A DNA stretch of 64,000 nt from Tethya wilhelma (GCA_964030475.1 CAXIPT010000009.1:3276223-3340222); one strand, 5' to 3'. Positions 12,679 to 58,808 are shown, counted from the stretch's first letter. Notes: generated by a model from the sequence alone, not told the origin. Made by a program: numbers and translations.

Positions 12679-12811
12679 ACACTCACAGATTGATCTGGTC
12701 GTAGGACTTGCTGTCGGTATAACAGTGGTTGCTGCCATCATTGCTATAGTCATAGGCATTGCAATCTACACCAAGTTCAAGAAGAGAGACTATGACCTAC
12801 TCAGTGACTAG
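6642..12811 (+). CDS. LAMP-like lysosome-associated membrane glycoprotein
   Basis: Eight exons (6642-6732, 7092-7110, 8256-8563, 8990-9126, 10050-10215, 11651-11761, 12371-12411, 12689-12811) join in frame to give 331 aa. An N-terminal signal peptide (LGTALFFVLISVSHSSA) precedes a Ser/Thr/Pro-rich mucin-like stalk of about 80 residues with a run of about 19 Ser. The lumenal domain has four Cys (SCVFVY, LNCST, YYRCGNV, IVCGE), the number in one LAMP domain, plus several N-glycosylation sites. YYRCGNVTF and LKISDLRLQAL resemble LAMP YxC...V.L.DV.LQAF. One TM helix leads to the short tail YTKFKKRDYDLLSD. The tail has YDLL, a YxxPhi/dileucine-type sorting signal, where LAMPs have GYxxPhi. The role inferred is lysosomal or endosomal membrane coat. 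The last exon is duplicated at 16234. Confidence 0.8.
7053..7085. repeat. (CA)n microsatellite before exon 2
   Basis: About 16 CA units end at CACTTGCAG, the 3-prime splice site of the 19-nt exon 2 of the LAMP-like gene. Confidence 0.9.
7846..7941. mobile_element. Foldback MITE in LAMP-like intron 2
   Basis: TAGTCTCGCTCCCAAG at the left pairs with CTTGGGCACGAGGCTA at the right. The flanks ACCAACAGG and ACCAACAGA give an 8-9 bp target-site duplication. The minus-strand frames over this region are therefore element-derived, not a gene. Confidence 0.65.
8923..8979. repeat. (CT)n microsatellite acting as polypyrimidine tract
   Basis: About 28 CT units sit 10 bp before the CACCAG acceptor of LAMP-like exon 4, so the repeat itself supplies the pyrimidine tract. 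Confidence 0.9.
9928..9977. repeat. (CA)n microsatellite in LAMP-like intron 4
   Basis: About 25 CA units, 70 bp upstream of exon 5. Confidence 0.9.
11051..11110 (+). repeat. tRNA-derived SINE-like fragment
   Basis: TGGTACTTGAGAGCATCC resembles a pol III A box, and GGTTCAAATCC matches the B box consensus GGTTCRANNCC at tRNA-like spacing. The cloverleaf stems do not close well, so this is a degenerate SINE head or tRNA pseudogene. Confidence 0.45.
11190..11281. repeat. Tandem repeat, three 31-bp units
   Basis: Three near-identical units begin ACTTTAAAGTAGACATCC and continue TTGAGTTAGTGCT. The TTTAAA centre makes each unit partly palindromic (CTACTTTAAAGTAG). They lie within LAMP-like intron 5. 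Confidence 0.85.
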
Positions 12812-13632
12812 ATGGGGTAGGCTCTAAGTGTTTGTCGTGTGCTCTAGCTTCCCCATAACTCATTTCTGAGTTGTTTTCTTTTTCAAGTGAAACTTACGTG
12901 ATTTTTGTGTTCTGTTTTGTATGTGCATGTGTGTGTGTGTGTGTGTGTGTGTTATCAGGTGATGGTTTTTTTGTGTGTTTTTTTTTTTGAAATTTAATGT
13001 CTGATGTGAATTTGTGTGCATATAGAAGACTATACAGGTGTGCATTAAATATAACAATTCTTGCTGTATTGTATGCGTTCATCGGTTTTAGAACATGTTT
13101 TATTTTCTCTATGTATTATAAAAGCTCATCATGGTACAATGTTAAATAATGTTATATATACTCTTACATGCTTTGTTATTTGCAATATCTATATTTCATT
13201 CCCGAATTTAATCGTATGAGACTGGCCAGGTTAAATTGCCTTTTCGAAAAATATTCTCGTGTACGTTAAGAGACTCTTACTGCAGCTACATCGTAATCAT
13301 TCTTTCAAGATGTTTCCATTCATTGTTGGATCACTCAGTGACAAGTAACACTTTAAAGTGCCCTACACACGTACATGTACATTGTTGTATGTATGTAGGT
13401 ATCTCCTAGGGCAACACATGGGCATGCAATACCATGCCATAGTGATGCAAGGCAGCAGTTGAAGTGTGGGTTGTTTGTGTTCATTCCATTGGTGTTGTGT
13501 GGGGTATTGTGACAGTGTGTTTGCTTTGTATGTGTGTACATGGACTTGAATGGTTTGTGAATGGAATCTGTGTTTGAGGGCATGCATTAGGAGATTGGTG
13601 GTTGATTTGTTTGAGATATTTAGAATGCAAGA

Positions 13633-13655
<23 letters not shown>
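12689..13655. repeat. Segmental duplication, copy 1 (LAMP terminal exon + 3' flank)
   Basis: This segment, from the terminal LAMP-like exon through about 840 bp of 3-prime flank to an (AG)n run, recurs at 16234-17138 with scattered substitutions and small indels. It therefore holds no additional gene. An ATTAAA at about 13044 may serve as the LAMP-like polyadenylation signal. Confidence 0.85.
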
Positions 13656-13671
<16 letters not shown>

Positions 13672-13841
13672 AAAGATAAAATACCTTGCAATCAATGAAG
13701 TATGTGTCTAACAATTTCTCTTTCTCTTCACGTTTCTAGCTTATCACCTATCTCCTAATTACATCATCACTTGGCCACTGATGTCACTTTACATCACTCT
13801 GCATCATCTACCACACCTCTTATCCTAATTCTCTCATCGCC

Positions 13842-14025
13842 ATGGGCAACTGTTGTGGGACTCCGCCCACTAGTCACAGCAGTGTTGTTGCTAGCAATGG
13901 TTCCAGTTACCATGGCAACTCACAAAGTGTGGGTGTGACCCCTTCATCAATGACCCCCGAGCTATTAGACCAGGTAGTGACCCCCGCTGAACCCCAGCAG
14001 CTGGAGCACATAGCAGATAGGGAAG
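13842..14025 (+). CDS. Orphan first exon of an N-myristoylated protein (partial)
   Basis: ATG in a good context (GCCATGGGC) begins MGNCCGTPPTSHSS. Gly2 plus Cys4-Cys5 is a strong dual myristoylation/palmitoylation signal. The exon runs 61 codons, Ser/Thr/Pro-rich, to EHIADREG and a GGTAAGG donor in phase 1. No downstream exon of matching phase was found: the next exon (DIM1, 14383) needs phase 2 and belongs to another gene. The remainder is either lost in the rearranged interval, lies beyond an assembly break, or this is a truncated gene. The family is not recognised; similar starts occur in membrane-tethered kinases and adaptors. Confidence 0.5.
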
Positions 14026-14152
14026 GTAAGGGACCACTCCTGAATTAATTAGGTTAATTTGTGTACAAGTTATTAACTTTTATTCAGTTTCCATAGAAAG
14101 AGGTGTTTCAAATCTTTATGCTAGTTCCCTAGAGTGATAGTGGTAGGGATAA

Positions 14153-16061
<1,909 letters not shown>

Positions 16062-16138
16062 TAGCCTTGTTCCCAGGCCTTCCCCTTCTTTTTTTTTTTA
16101 AAATGAATAAATTAAGGGGAAAGCCTGGAACGAGGCTA
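16062..16138. mobile_element. Foldback MITE with TAGCC/GGCTA ends
   Basis: TAGCCTTGTTCCCAGGC pairs with GCCTGGAACGAGGCTA around a T-rich loop. It is flanked by CTGCATGTG on both sides, a 9-bp target-site duplication. Confidence 0.75.
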
Positions 16139-16163
16139 CTGCATGTGTGCATGCCATGGGAGN

Positions 16164-16232
<69 letters not shown>

Positions 16233-16233
16233 G

Positions 16234-16356
16234 ATTGATCTGGTCGTTGGACTTGCTGTCGGTGTAACAGTGGTTGCTGCCATCATTGCTATAGTCATAG
16301 GCATTGCGATCTACACCAAGTTCAAGAAGAGAGACTATGACCTACTCAGTGACTAG
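16234..16356 (+). pseudogene. Duplicated terminal exon of the LAMP-like gene
   Basis: The exon follows ACTCACAG, has the same length (123 nt) and keeps the same frame, TM helix and YDLL tail as 12689-12811. It differs by an Ile-to-Val change and silent changes, so the frame may be under selection or the copy young. No upstream LAMP exons lie between 12811 and 16234. It could be an alternative last exon, a dead copy, or a second haplotype placed in tandem by the assembler. A single N at 16163 and a switch from (CT)n to (CA)n precede it. Confidence 0.7.
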
Positions 16357-17137
16357 ATGGGGTAGGCTCTAAGTGTTTTGTCGTGTGCTCTAGCTTCCCT
16401 AAGACTCGTTTCTGAGCTGTTTTCTTTTTCAAGTGAAACTTATGTGATTTTTGTGTTCTGTTTTGTATGTGCGTGTGTGTTATCAGGTGAAGTTTTTTTG
16501 TGTTGTTTTTTGAAATCTAATGTCTGATGTGAATTTGTGTGACTATACAGGTGTGCATTAAATATCACAATACTAGCTGTATTGTTTGCGTTCATCGGTT
16601 TTAGAACATGTTTTATTTTCTCTATGTATTATAAAGGACCGGTCATGGTACAATGTTAAATAATGTTATATATACTTTTGTTATTTGCAATATCTATATT
16701 TCATTCCCGAATTTAATTGTATGAGACTGGCCAGGTTAAATTGCCTTTTCGAAAAATATTCTCGTGTACGTTAAGAGACTCTTACTAGAGCTACACCGTA
16801 ATCATTCTTTCAAGATGTTTCCATTCATTGTTGGATCACTCAGTGACAAGTAACACTTTAAAGTGCCCTACACACGTACATGTACATTATTGTATGTATG
16901 TAGATATCTCCTAGGGCAACACATAGGCATGCAATACCATGCCATAGTGATGCAAGGTAGCAGTTGAAGTGTGGGTTGTTTGTGTTCATTCCATTGGTGT
17001 TGTGTTGGGTATTGTGACAGTGTGTGTGCTTTGTATGTGTGTACATGGACTTGAATGGTTTGTGAATGGAATCTGTGTTTGAGGGCATGCATTAGGAGAT
17101 TGGTGGTTGATTTGTTTGAGATATTTAGAATGCAAGA

Positions 17138-17138
<1 letters not shown>
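16234..17138. repeat. Segmental duplication, copy 2
   Basis: Second copy of 12689-13655. The 3-prime boundary is an AT/AG-rich point (GAATGCAAGAGGA) followed in copy 1 by (AG)n and in copy 2 by (CT)n. Beyond that point the two copies have unrelated sequence. Confidence 0.85.

Positions 17139-17206
<68 letters not shown>
17139..17206. repeat. (CT)n microsatellite at duplication boundary
   Basis: About 34 CT units join segmental duplication copy 2 to the block that is repeated at 18145. Confidence 0.9.
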
Positions 17207-17211
<5 letters not shown>

Positions 17212-17743
17212 TGGTACTCTTTGACATTTGTCTCTCCTATTACCCACCATCCTTCCACTGAGCATCAACCCCCTTGTGTGTATCTATGTATAGTCAGCCC
17301 ACCCCTATTGCTCCCCTCCTACCTATTGTTAAGGTTGGTGAATTCTTTCAGCTGTAAAACTAATTAAATTCCTGTGGCTACAAATAAAGTAAGTCTTATA
17401 ACCAACAGTGTAATGTACCTCCCATTTCAATTGTATGCTGAATGCATTGATGCAGATTAGTGCAGCCATAGTATGACAATCTGAGATCACGATTCAAAAT
17501 CTGGAAATCATGAACCATTGTAGTTCTTAGGCTTACTGTAATAAATTGGCTTAGGGAGTACACCCCAACTCCCTGTGGGGTGTATTAAGCTCAATTACTC
17601 CCGTGCAATGACTATGGCTTGTGATGCATCTTTGAATGACCGTGAATAGTCTATGTGTATTGTCTTTTATGCATGCACATGGTTCATTGTGTTTGGTCAC
17701 ACTAAGTGTTTACAATATATATGAAGTGTACATGTGTTTTGAG

Positions 17744-17793
<50 letters not shown>

Positions 17794-18043
17794 TAAGACT
17801 AGAGCCAGTTTCTTGGGTGTTGGACCTGTGTTGAGTCTTGGCCTGATTGTTACAATTTAATAATATGACATACATGTATTTTAATTTCTTGTTGTTTGAA
17901 TACAACTTGTAGTTTTGTGATTTTGTATCCCCCTCTTGAGCCAAGCCACACAAGGATGGGATGTTTTTGAGGGGACTATAATGTAATAAAAAAAACTATT
18001 CTTCCATGTGCCTAGTTTGTCTCTGTATTGTATTAATTTGTGA

Positions 18044-18045
<2 letters not shown>
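17207..18045. repeat. 840-bp block, copy 1
   Basis: The block starts TTGTGTGGTACTC and runs to TTTGTGACA just before (GT)n. It repeats at 18145-18983 with essentially no differences, including a (CA)n run at 17745-17791. It contains no gene. Confidence 0.9.
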
Positions 18046-18098
<53 letters not shown>

Positions 18099-18132
18099 NN
18101 NNNNNNNNNNNNNNNNNNNNNNNNNNNNNNNN
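18099..18132. other. Assembly gap (34 N)
   Basis: A run of N lies between (GT)n on the left and (CT)n on the right. The same 840-bp block is on both sides. Confidence 0.99.
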
Positions 18133-18144
18133 TCTCTCTCTCTC

Positions 18145-18681
18145 TTGTGTGGTACTCTTTGACATTTGTCTCTCCTATTACCCACCATCCTTCCACTGAG
18201 CATCAACCCCCTTGTGTGTATCTATGTATAGTCAGCCCACCCCTATTGCTCCCCTCCTACCTATTGTTAAGGTTGGTGAATTCTTTCAGCTGTAAAACTA
18301 ATTAAATTCCTGTGGCTACAAATAAAGTAAGTCTTATAACCAACAGTGTAATGTACCTCCCATTTCAATTGTATGCTGAATGCATTGATGCAGATTAGTG
18401 CAGCCATAGTATGACAATCTGAGATCACGATTCAAAATCTGGAAATCATGAACCATTGTAGTTCTTAGGCTTACTGTAATAAATTGGCTTAGGGAGTACA
18501 CCCCAACTCCCTGTGGGGTGTATTAAGCTCAATTACTCCCGTGCAATGACTATGGCTTGTGATGCATCTTTGAATGACCGTGAATAGTCTATGTGTATTG
18601 TCTTTTATGCATGCACATGGTTCATTGTGTTTGGTCACACTAAGTGTTTACAATATATATGAAGTGTACATGTGTTTTGAG

Positions 18682-18733
<52 letters not shown>

Positions 18734-18983
18734 TAAGACTAGAGCCAGTTTCTTGGGTGTTGGACCTGTGTTGAGTCTTGGCCTGATTGTTACAATTTAA
18801 TAATATGACATACATGTATTTTAATTTCTTGTTGTTTGAATACAACTTGTAGTTTTGTGATTTTGTATCCCCCTCTTGAGCCAAGCCACACAAGGATGGG
18901 ATGTTTTTGAGGGGACTATAATGTAATAAAAAAAACTATTCTTCCATGTGCCTAGTTTGTCTCTGTATTGTATTAATTTGTGA
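18145..18983. repeat. 840-bp block, copy 2
   Basis: Copy of 17207-18045 at an offset of 938. After it comes a (GT)n run with interruptions (about 18985-19034), then unique sequence to the pseudophosphatase stop codon. Confidence 0.9.
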
Positions 18984-19438
18984 CAGTGTGTGTGTGTGTG
19001 TGTGTGTGCGTGTGCGTGTGTGTGTGTGTGTGTGTTGTACGATTATGATTTCTCGGTAATGCATACCAATGTTCGTATTCCATTGGTAGGTTGGGCACTT
19101 ACACTTGTGTGCACCCACCTAGTATAATATATGAGGTAATGTATAGTTTAGTGACTCTAATAAAAATTCACATGCGCGTCTGTATTGATAATATATGATT
19201 GAATGAACAATGACATAATGTTCTTGTGTATGATTTCTGTGGACATGATATAGCTATTAAATGCAACCATTCAAATGAAGTCCAAAGTGCAGCAGAGGTA
19301 AAGGTTTTAATAATGATTATTCTGTTGATTCTCGGACGTAAAATGATGTGTGATTTGTACATGTGGTGTTAGGTTAGCTACGGTCTACGTGTAATGCATG
19401 AATGAACGATGAACCTACTGTGTTTGCGATTGTAAATA

Positions 19439-20424
19439 TCAGTGGTAGAAATCTTTGAGTGTCATGCTTATCTTTCCATCGTGCAACTCTCGCTCGTAGT
19501 GCAGCAACTGTACGATGAAATTGTCGTTTGGATTCACCGAAGGATGTCTCTCCTTTAGATGTGCATAGGCTTCTTTCAGTGTCCAGTTTCTCTCCTTCAT
19601 CAAGTAAGCCAACACGATCGCGGCAGATCTGGATATGCCAAAATACGAATGCACCAAGACAACTCCTCCATTCTCCTCGTCTTCTCCCTTACTCTTTCTC
19701 CGACTGCTCCTCTTGGTCTTTGGTGTGCCTGCTGCGTTGGGAGTTTCATTTTTACCTTTGTTGATAAACTTGAAGCACATTTCAAAATGAGGTTGCAGCG
19801 TTTCTTCTTCATCGTCTTCAAGAATGATTGTTTTGTATTCAATACCTTCGATTTGAGATTCGATTGGTTCACTGGTTAGACGAAGGATAAAGCGAACGTT
19901 CTTACGAGCGAGGAAGTCCCTGTTCATTGAGCTTGCATTGTTACCTATAGAGTTATATATATATATATATCAGCCTGTTAGATTATCAATACTGCATCAT
20001 GAAGAGAAGTATATGAAGGTTTTGTGCTTCTTTGAGTATTGTGGATTAACATTGGAATATAATTATTCCACTCACCAATTAAGAGGTATGGTAGGACTTC
20101 ACTTGCATCAACAGTTTCGTAAAATGACGTTCTTTTTTTCAAGAGATCAGCCTTTTCTGCTGCTGCCATGTGACCTTCACCATTTTCTGTGACAGGATTT
20201 CTCTCTTTATTATTTTCAAGAGTGAAACTTACTTTTTGTGGGGAGCCATTGTGATCACCAGCCTGTGTGTTTTCTTGTGCATTCTGGCCATTACAATCTT
20301 CAGCAGGTAGGTTGGACTGTTCTGTTGCACTTTGGTTTTTCTCCTTTCCATTCGGCAAGGATTCTTCAGCTTTCTTGTGCGACTTAAGAGTCACATTCTC
20401 CTTGGATTCACCTTGGCCCATCAC
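19439..20424 (-). CDS. Dual-specificity pseudophosphatase (DUSP/STYX-like), catalytic Cys to Ser
   Basis: Two exons on the minus strand, 20076-20424 and 19439-19944, join in frame to give 283 aa. The start is MMGQGESK; the second Met (20421) would give MGQGESKEN, a myristoylation-type end. Residues up to about 105 are polar and probably disordered. The DUSP fold follows: EVLPYLLIGNNASS, then VRFILRLTSEP, then LEDDEEETLQPHF at the general-acid loop, and VVLVHSYFGISRSAAIVLAY at the P-loop, where active enzymes have HCxxGxSRS. The codon TCG gives Ser instead of the nucleophilic Cys, so hydrolysis should be lost while phosphate binding may remain, as in STYX. LKEAYAHLKERHPSVNPNDN matches the DUSP C-terminal helix. 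A basic insert (KTKRSSRRKSKGE) precedes the P-loop. It is head-to-head with receptor 1. Confidence 0.85.
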
Positions 20425-20653
20425 TACTTTGACTCGAAATGTGATTTGTCAATGTGGCAAACAGTTTCCAGCGTTATCCATTACCTCGTTTATTTGCGCA
20501 TGCGTGAAAAGGTCAGTACACGCCCACACGTTCGCCTCGTTCTCGCAAGCTGTTGGTGCGGCACAAAAAGAGGGTGGGGCTCGTAGTTTTTTTAGTTGCA
20601 TTTGCATGCTTATCGTGCTTGCAACATAGTTTCTTTCTAAAGTTTACATAACC
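20425..20653. promoter_or_regulatory. Bidirectional promoter, pseudophosphatase / receptor 1
   Basis: Only 229 bp separate the divergent start codons. A TTGCGCATGCGTG palindrome at 20494-20506 resembles the NRF1 site (TGCGCATGCGCA). There is no obvious TATA box. Shared regulation of the two genes is inferred from the spacing. Confidence 0.55.
20495..20504. promoter_or_regulatory. NRF1-like palindrome TGCGCATGCG
   Basis: GCGCATGCG matches the core of the nuclear respiratory factor 1 consensus. It sits about 70 bp from the pseudophosphatase ATG and 150 bp from the receptor ATG. Confidence 0.4.
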
Positions 20654-53922
<33,269 letters not shown>

Positions 53923-54243
53923 AACAAGAGAATCTTTGAGAATCGATATTTGCAAGTCATGCATGAAGTTGTCTTTTTGTTCATTAAATTGTTTACAGTC
54001 ATTGTTGTTGTATGTGATGCTCATTATTTTATTCATTTTTAGCATACAATAATTGCATAGTGGGTTAATTATGAATACGTTTTGTCATAGAGCATTCATT
54101 CTCGAACAGGGAGGGGCTGCGTGTTCTGCACATGCTTACAATGCGCGCAAATTGGGATATCGGGTAGGCGTGGCAGAGAGGTAGATGCAGCGCAAAAGGG
54201 GGAGGTACTGTTTACGGTGAAGCTACGATTTGTTTGGCGAAAC
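53923..54243. promoter_or_regulatory. Spacer between receptors 1 and 2
   Basis: 321 bp must hold the 3-prime UTR of receptor 1 (ATTAAA at about 53983) and the promoter of receptor 2. A GC-richer part at about 54107-54200 (GAGGGGCTGCGTG, CGCGCAAATTGGG) is the likely promoter core. Confidence 0.45.
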
Positions 54244-55168
54244 ATGGGTGTCTGGAAATCTGGACTAGTTCTTGCTGTAGGCTTCTTCTTGTGGCATTTC
54301 AGCAATGTGAATGGTAAGAGATATTATCTGGAAGAAAAGAGATGCAAAACATTTGAATGATGTGGAAACTGGAAAGGATTTTGTCATACTTATTATTGTG
54401 TACAGCATTAGTTTGTTGCTATTGCTACATTTTATCTTATATGTGCAAAACTGTTCACTTTGCTGTCGGCCATAACTATGGCATGATCTGAAAGTAAATT
54501 CACTGGTGTATGCAAGCTGCCTTGCAATAGCTAAATGTTCATATAGCCTAAAACTTGCAATAGTGCTGTAGCCATGATAGATGTAGGGGTGTGTTCATGT
54601 GTGCATATTGAGTTATGAATTCATTTTATATGCCAATTTGGGCTAGAAATTAATGCATAAAAGTTCATTGGTATGTTTCAGTTAACCGATTTATGGAAGT
54701 ATGATGAAAACCTCCTTGATTAGAGACAATAAATCTAGATTTAACTCAATGGCTTACAGCTGATTTACATTACATTAATTATTTAGCAGTTAGAAATATG
54801 TATTTTTACTTATAAACACAATATAGTGCATGATACTTTATGCATGTATCGATTTGGATGCAGCCATTGAAGAATCCAACTCTAGTATATGTTTCACCAC
54901 CTGTATCACTAGTACTATGCCCACTTATATTAATGTTTACACTATCTCTTAATAAGATTCATTCCAAAATTGTTTTCTGTTATCAATAGCTCAATGCACT
55001 GATGGTGCTCTTCGTCTAGTGGGTGGAGACACTCCATACAAAGGGCGAGTTGAGATCTGCAAGCAAACTTGGGGTACTATTTGTGATGACTCTTGGACTG
55101 ATGTTGATGCTACTGTTGTTTGCAGACAGCTTGGATATTCAGGACTGTGTAAGTTGGTGTGTGTGTGN

Positions 55169-55206
<38 letters not shown>

Positions 55207-58200
55207 ATGTTTGTGTGGGTGTACATACATGTGTAGGATTATGAATACATACATGATTACATACAGATGCTCGTGCTTTCTCGGGTGCCTTCTTTGGACA
55301 AGGAACTGGTGCCATTCATTTGGATGAAGTGAACTGTATAGGCAATGAAACTGATTTCTTACAGTGTTCATTTGATGTCCCTCACAACTGTGATCACAGT
55401 GAAGATGCTGGCGTACAGTGCAATCCTACACGTAAGTCAAGGCTGTCTTTTAAGCACACATAATGCCATGTGTGGATCAATGTTAATGCAAGCGGGCAAA
55501 CTTGTGAATCGCCGTTCTTATTTTCTGATTATTTCATTCAAACCGCTCACACTTTGCAGATGAAAGAAAACACAAGTTTTATTTTACTTCTACTACTAAA
55601 ACTTAGTATATTATCTGTAAGAGTAAGAATGCCATGATCATACAGTCATATACATAGCTAGAGATTTAAACCAATTATTATTTGGTTGGTAAACATTAAA
55701 TTTTGGTGCAATATTGACCTCTATTAGTTATGATAACATATAGTTTGGTCTTACATGAGAAGTGAAACGTACTACTAGCTATATTAGTCTAAAAAGTGTT
55801 ACTGTGAGTTAACTGTTATGCTTGGATTTTTTTGTCCATTCTGAAATGTAGCTGTGTGTCGCCAGAATGACGTAAGACTTCGTGGTAGCAATGTGCAAAC
55901 ACAAGGCCGTGTGGAAGTGTGTAATTTGGAATCGTGGCAGACTGTCTGCGGTGGACAGTGGGACACTGATGATGCTTCAGTTGTTTGCAGACAACTCGGT
56001 TTCTCTGGAAATGGTATGAGAGAGACAATATATATTTTTTGATGTTGAATCTCATTGCATGTTGTGTATTCAGAATATAGTCTTACCAGTATCATGTATA
56101 GCTACTTACAACGTTATATGTATGTGAGGCATGAATTAACATGCTTATGCATGTATTCACCCAGGTGCTTCGGTTCTTGCTACTGGTACATTTACAACTG
56201 GAACTGGACAAATTTGGGCCACTAATCTGAGATGTCTTGGATCCGAGACCTCCCTTGCTGACTGCTTTAAGAGCTTTGACACATCTAGTTGCACACACGG
56301 AAACGATGCCGGAGTAGCTTGCTCTACAGCATGTAAGCTCTGTAAACTAAAGTAGTTTGATTTGCCAGTGCAAGTAGATTTTCACAACATTTTTAATAAC
56401 TCTAACTTGAGCTTTAGCTGGGTGGGTGGTGCTGGTGTGTACCAATGATACACAAAATTCCCTACTCTGGTTCTGAGATTTGTTTTTGTTTTTTTTACAT
56501 ACATATCACTAGCTGATTGCATGTATGAATGTAACATAAATTGTTTGGGTATGCCATTGTTGTTGTTATTATCATTAGTTGTTGTTCTCCTACTCATTTG
56601 ATTGCTATTTGTTGTATGCTATCATAGTGCTGTGCAACAATGGTGACCTGAGACTTGTAGGCAGTGTTCGTCCTAATGAGGGTCGTATTGAGATGTGCTG
56701 GAATGAGATGTGGGGAACCATTTGCAACAACACTTGGTCATTGAATTCAGCTAGCGTTGCTTGCAGGCAACTTGGATACTCTGCAATGGGTACTACTATA
56801 ATTTAATTTGTATACTGTATTCATGTAATTTCTATGAATGAGTGTGACTAGACATGTGACTTCTTGTAAACGTTTGATTTTTTAGGAGCATATGGTGCTG
56901 GTTTTGGTGAGGGAACTGGTTCTGTTTTCTTGAGCAACGTAAACTGTGTTGGCACTGAGTCAAGACTGGTGGATTGTATGAGCGATGGAATTGGGATGAC
57001 TTCAAGCTGCGGTGCCGCTGATGGACGCTCAGGCGTTGTGTGCCTTGAAGGTAGCTAAGCTCATTGTTATCGATATTAATGTAAAAAATGATTATTGTTG
57101 AGCTTAATATAACACTAAAACTTCAATTACAAGAGTAGCAAAAATTTCATACTTGGAGCTAGCACTTGATTTAGCACGTCATTTAGAAATCAAGTGCTGA
57201 AAATCTATTTCGCTAAAATTAATGCTTTTATGCTCTATAGTATACTTGTCGGCGAACTTTACATACGGTTGCGCATGCGCAATAGATATCGGTTACCACG
57301 TGCACGTGGAAATTTGATGACCTTTACCTACAACAAGACCTTCTCGTGCTCGCCATTCGCCCTCTAGACGAGGCCAGCTACTTCTAGAGCGGCTAGAGTG
57401 CTTTTGTAAAGTCACTAAGAGTTTGCTTGTTGCTTCCAGTTAGAAGACTGTATGTAAGTCTCTCTGAGTGCAAGTTTGAAGTTGCACGAGTTTCGTAAGC
57501 TCAACCCTCAGTGACCCTGCCCCTGAAGTTGTGTCTAATAAATTTTGTCTTGAATACATTATATTTGTGTTTATTTTTTTTTCTACAAAGCTTGTACAAA
57601 TGGTGCGATAAGGTTTGTCAATGGTCAGACTGCTTGGGAAGGTCGTGTGGAGGTGTGTAGGAATAGTGTATGGGGAACTATTTGCGAACCGTTCTGGACA
57701 CAAGAGGATGCCAACGTGGCTTGCAGACAAGCTGGATTCTCAGGATTTGGTGAGAACTAATGCTTAGTCTTACATAGTTTCTAATGCTGCTAGTAATGCA
57801 TTATATTTCATCATGCTTTCTCTTTTTGAGCTCTCCTGCATGGTGTCTGTTTTAATATTGCTGAGTTATAACGGTGTGCAGAAGCACTACCTAGATAATT
57901 TTGAACCTTATCTTTGACTATAGCTGCCAATGCCCTTACGAATACTCCATTTGGCCAAGGACAGGGTCCAATTCATTTGGGCGACCTTACGTGTACTGGT
58001 AGTGAACGCTCAGTGTTTGACTGTGATTCTACAATCATGCCGAGCTGTGTGCATGCCCAAGATGTTGGCATTCGTTGCAATCCAACTCGTAAGTAAACCT
58101 TACCCCCCAACCCTTCACCTTGTACCCTCATACCCTCATACCATCATCCCCTCATCCCCTCATACCCTCACAATTCATACCCTCACACTCTCACACCCTC

Positions 58201-58744
58201 ATACCCTCACACCCTCATACCCTCATACCTTTATACCCTCATACCCTCATACCACACACCCACACACCCTCACACCCTCATACCCACACACCCCCACATC
58301 CACACACCCACCTCCTCCATAATGTATCCTTTTGAAATTGATTCACATTGCCCCCTGTGTGTACAGCTATCTGTGCCGATGGTTCTGTAAGACTGATGGG
58401 TGGTACCATGGAGAGAGAGGGGCGTGTCGAGATCTGTATCAATGAGACGTGGGGAACCGTGTGCGACACATTTTGGTCTTCAAGTGATGGAAGTGTTGCT
58501 TGTGCTCAGGCTGGTTATTCAAGAGTTGGTATGTGAGAGTATAATCTTTAACTGTACCTCAATTTTTGGTATTGGTTTTCTAGTCACTGGGCCTGTAAAT
58601 TTTGCTTTTGCTTTAATAATAATATTGCTGTTTAAAAAGTGAAGTTACATGTAACACAGGCTGTTTGCATTGTGCTAATGCATGACTTTTATGTTGGTAG
58701 TGTGTACAAGCGTCCTTATTCTACAGTAATACAAGTGTGTATAT

Positions 58745-58808
<64 letters not shown>

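Noticed and set aside
12490..12759. Arg-Glu, Ser-Leu and Thr-His repeat frames over microsatellites (also at 13363, 16098, 16868, 17107, 53668, 63205)
   Set aside because: They are translations of (CT)n, (AG)n or (CA)n runs.
18040..18145. Possible biological junction at the 34-N gap
   Set aside because: The identical flanking 840-bp blocks make an assembly artefact the simpler reading.
19528..19879. Plus-strand frames opposite the pseudophosphatase
   Set aside because: Antisense shadows of the DUSP exon.
58110..58335. Pro/Ser/His-rich frames (YPHTLIPS repeats)
   Set aside because: Translations of the CCCTCATA minisatellite.
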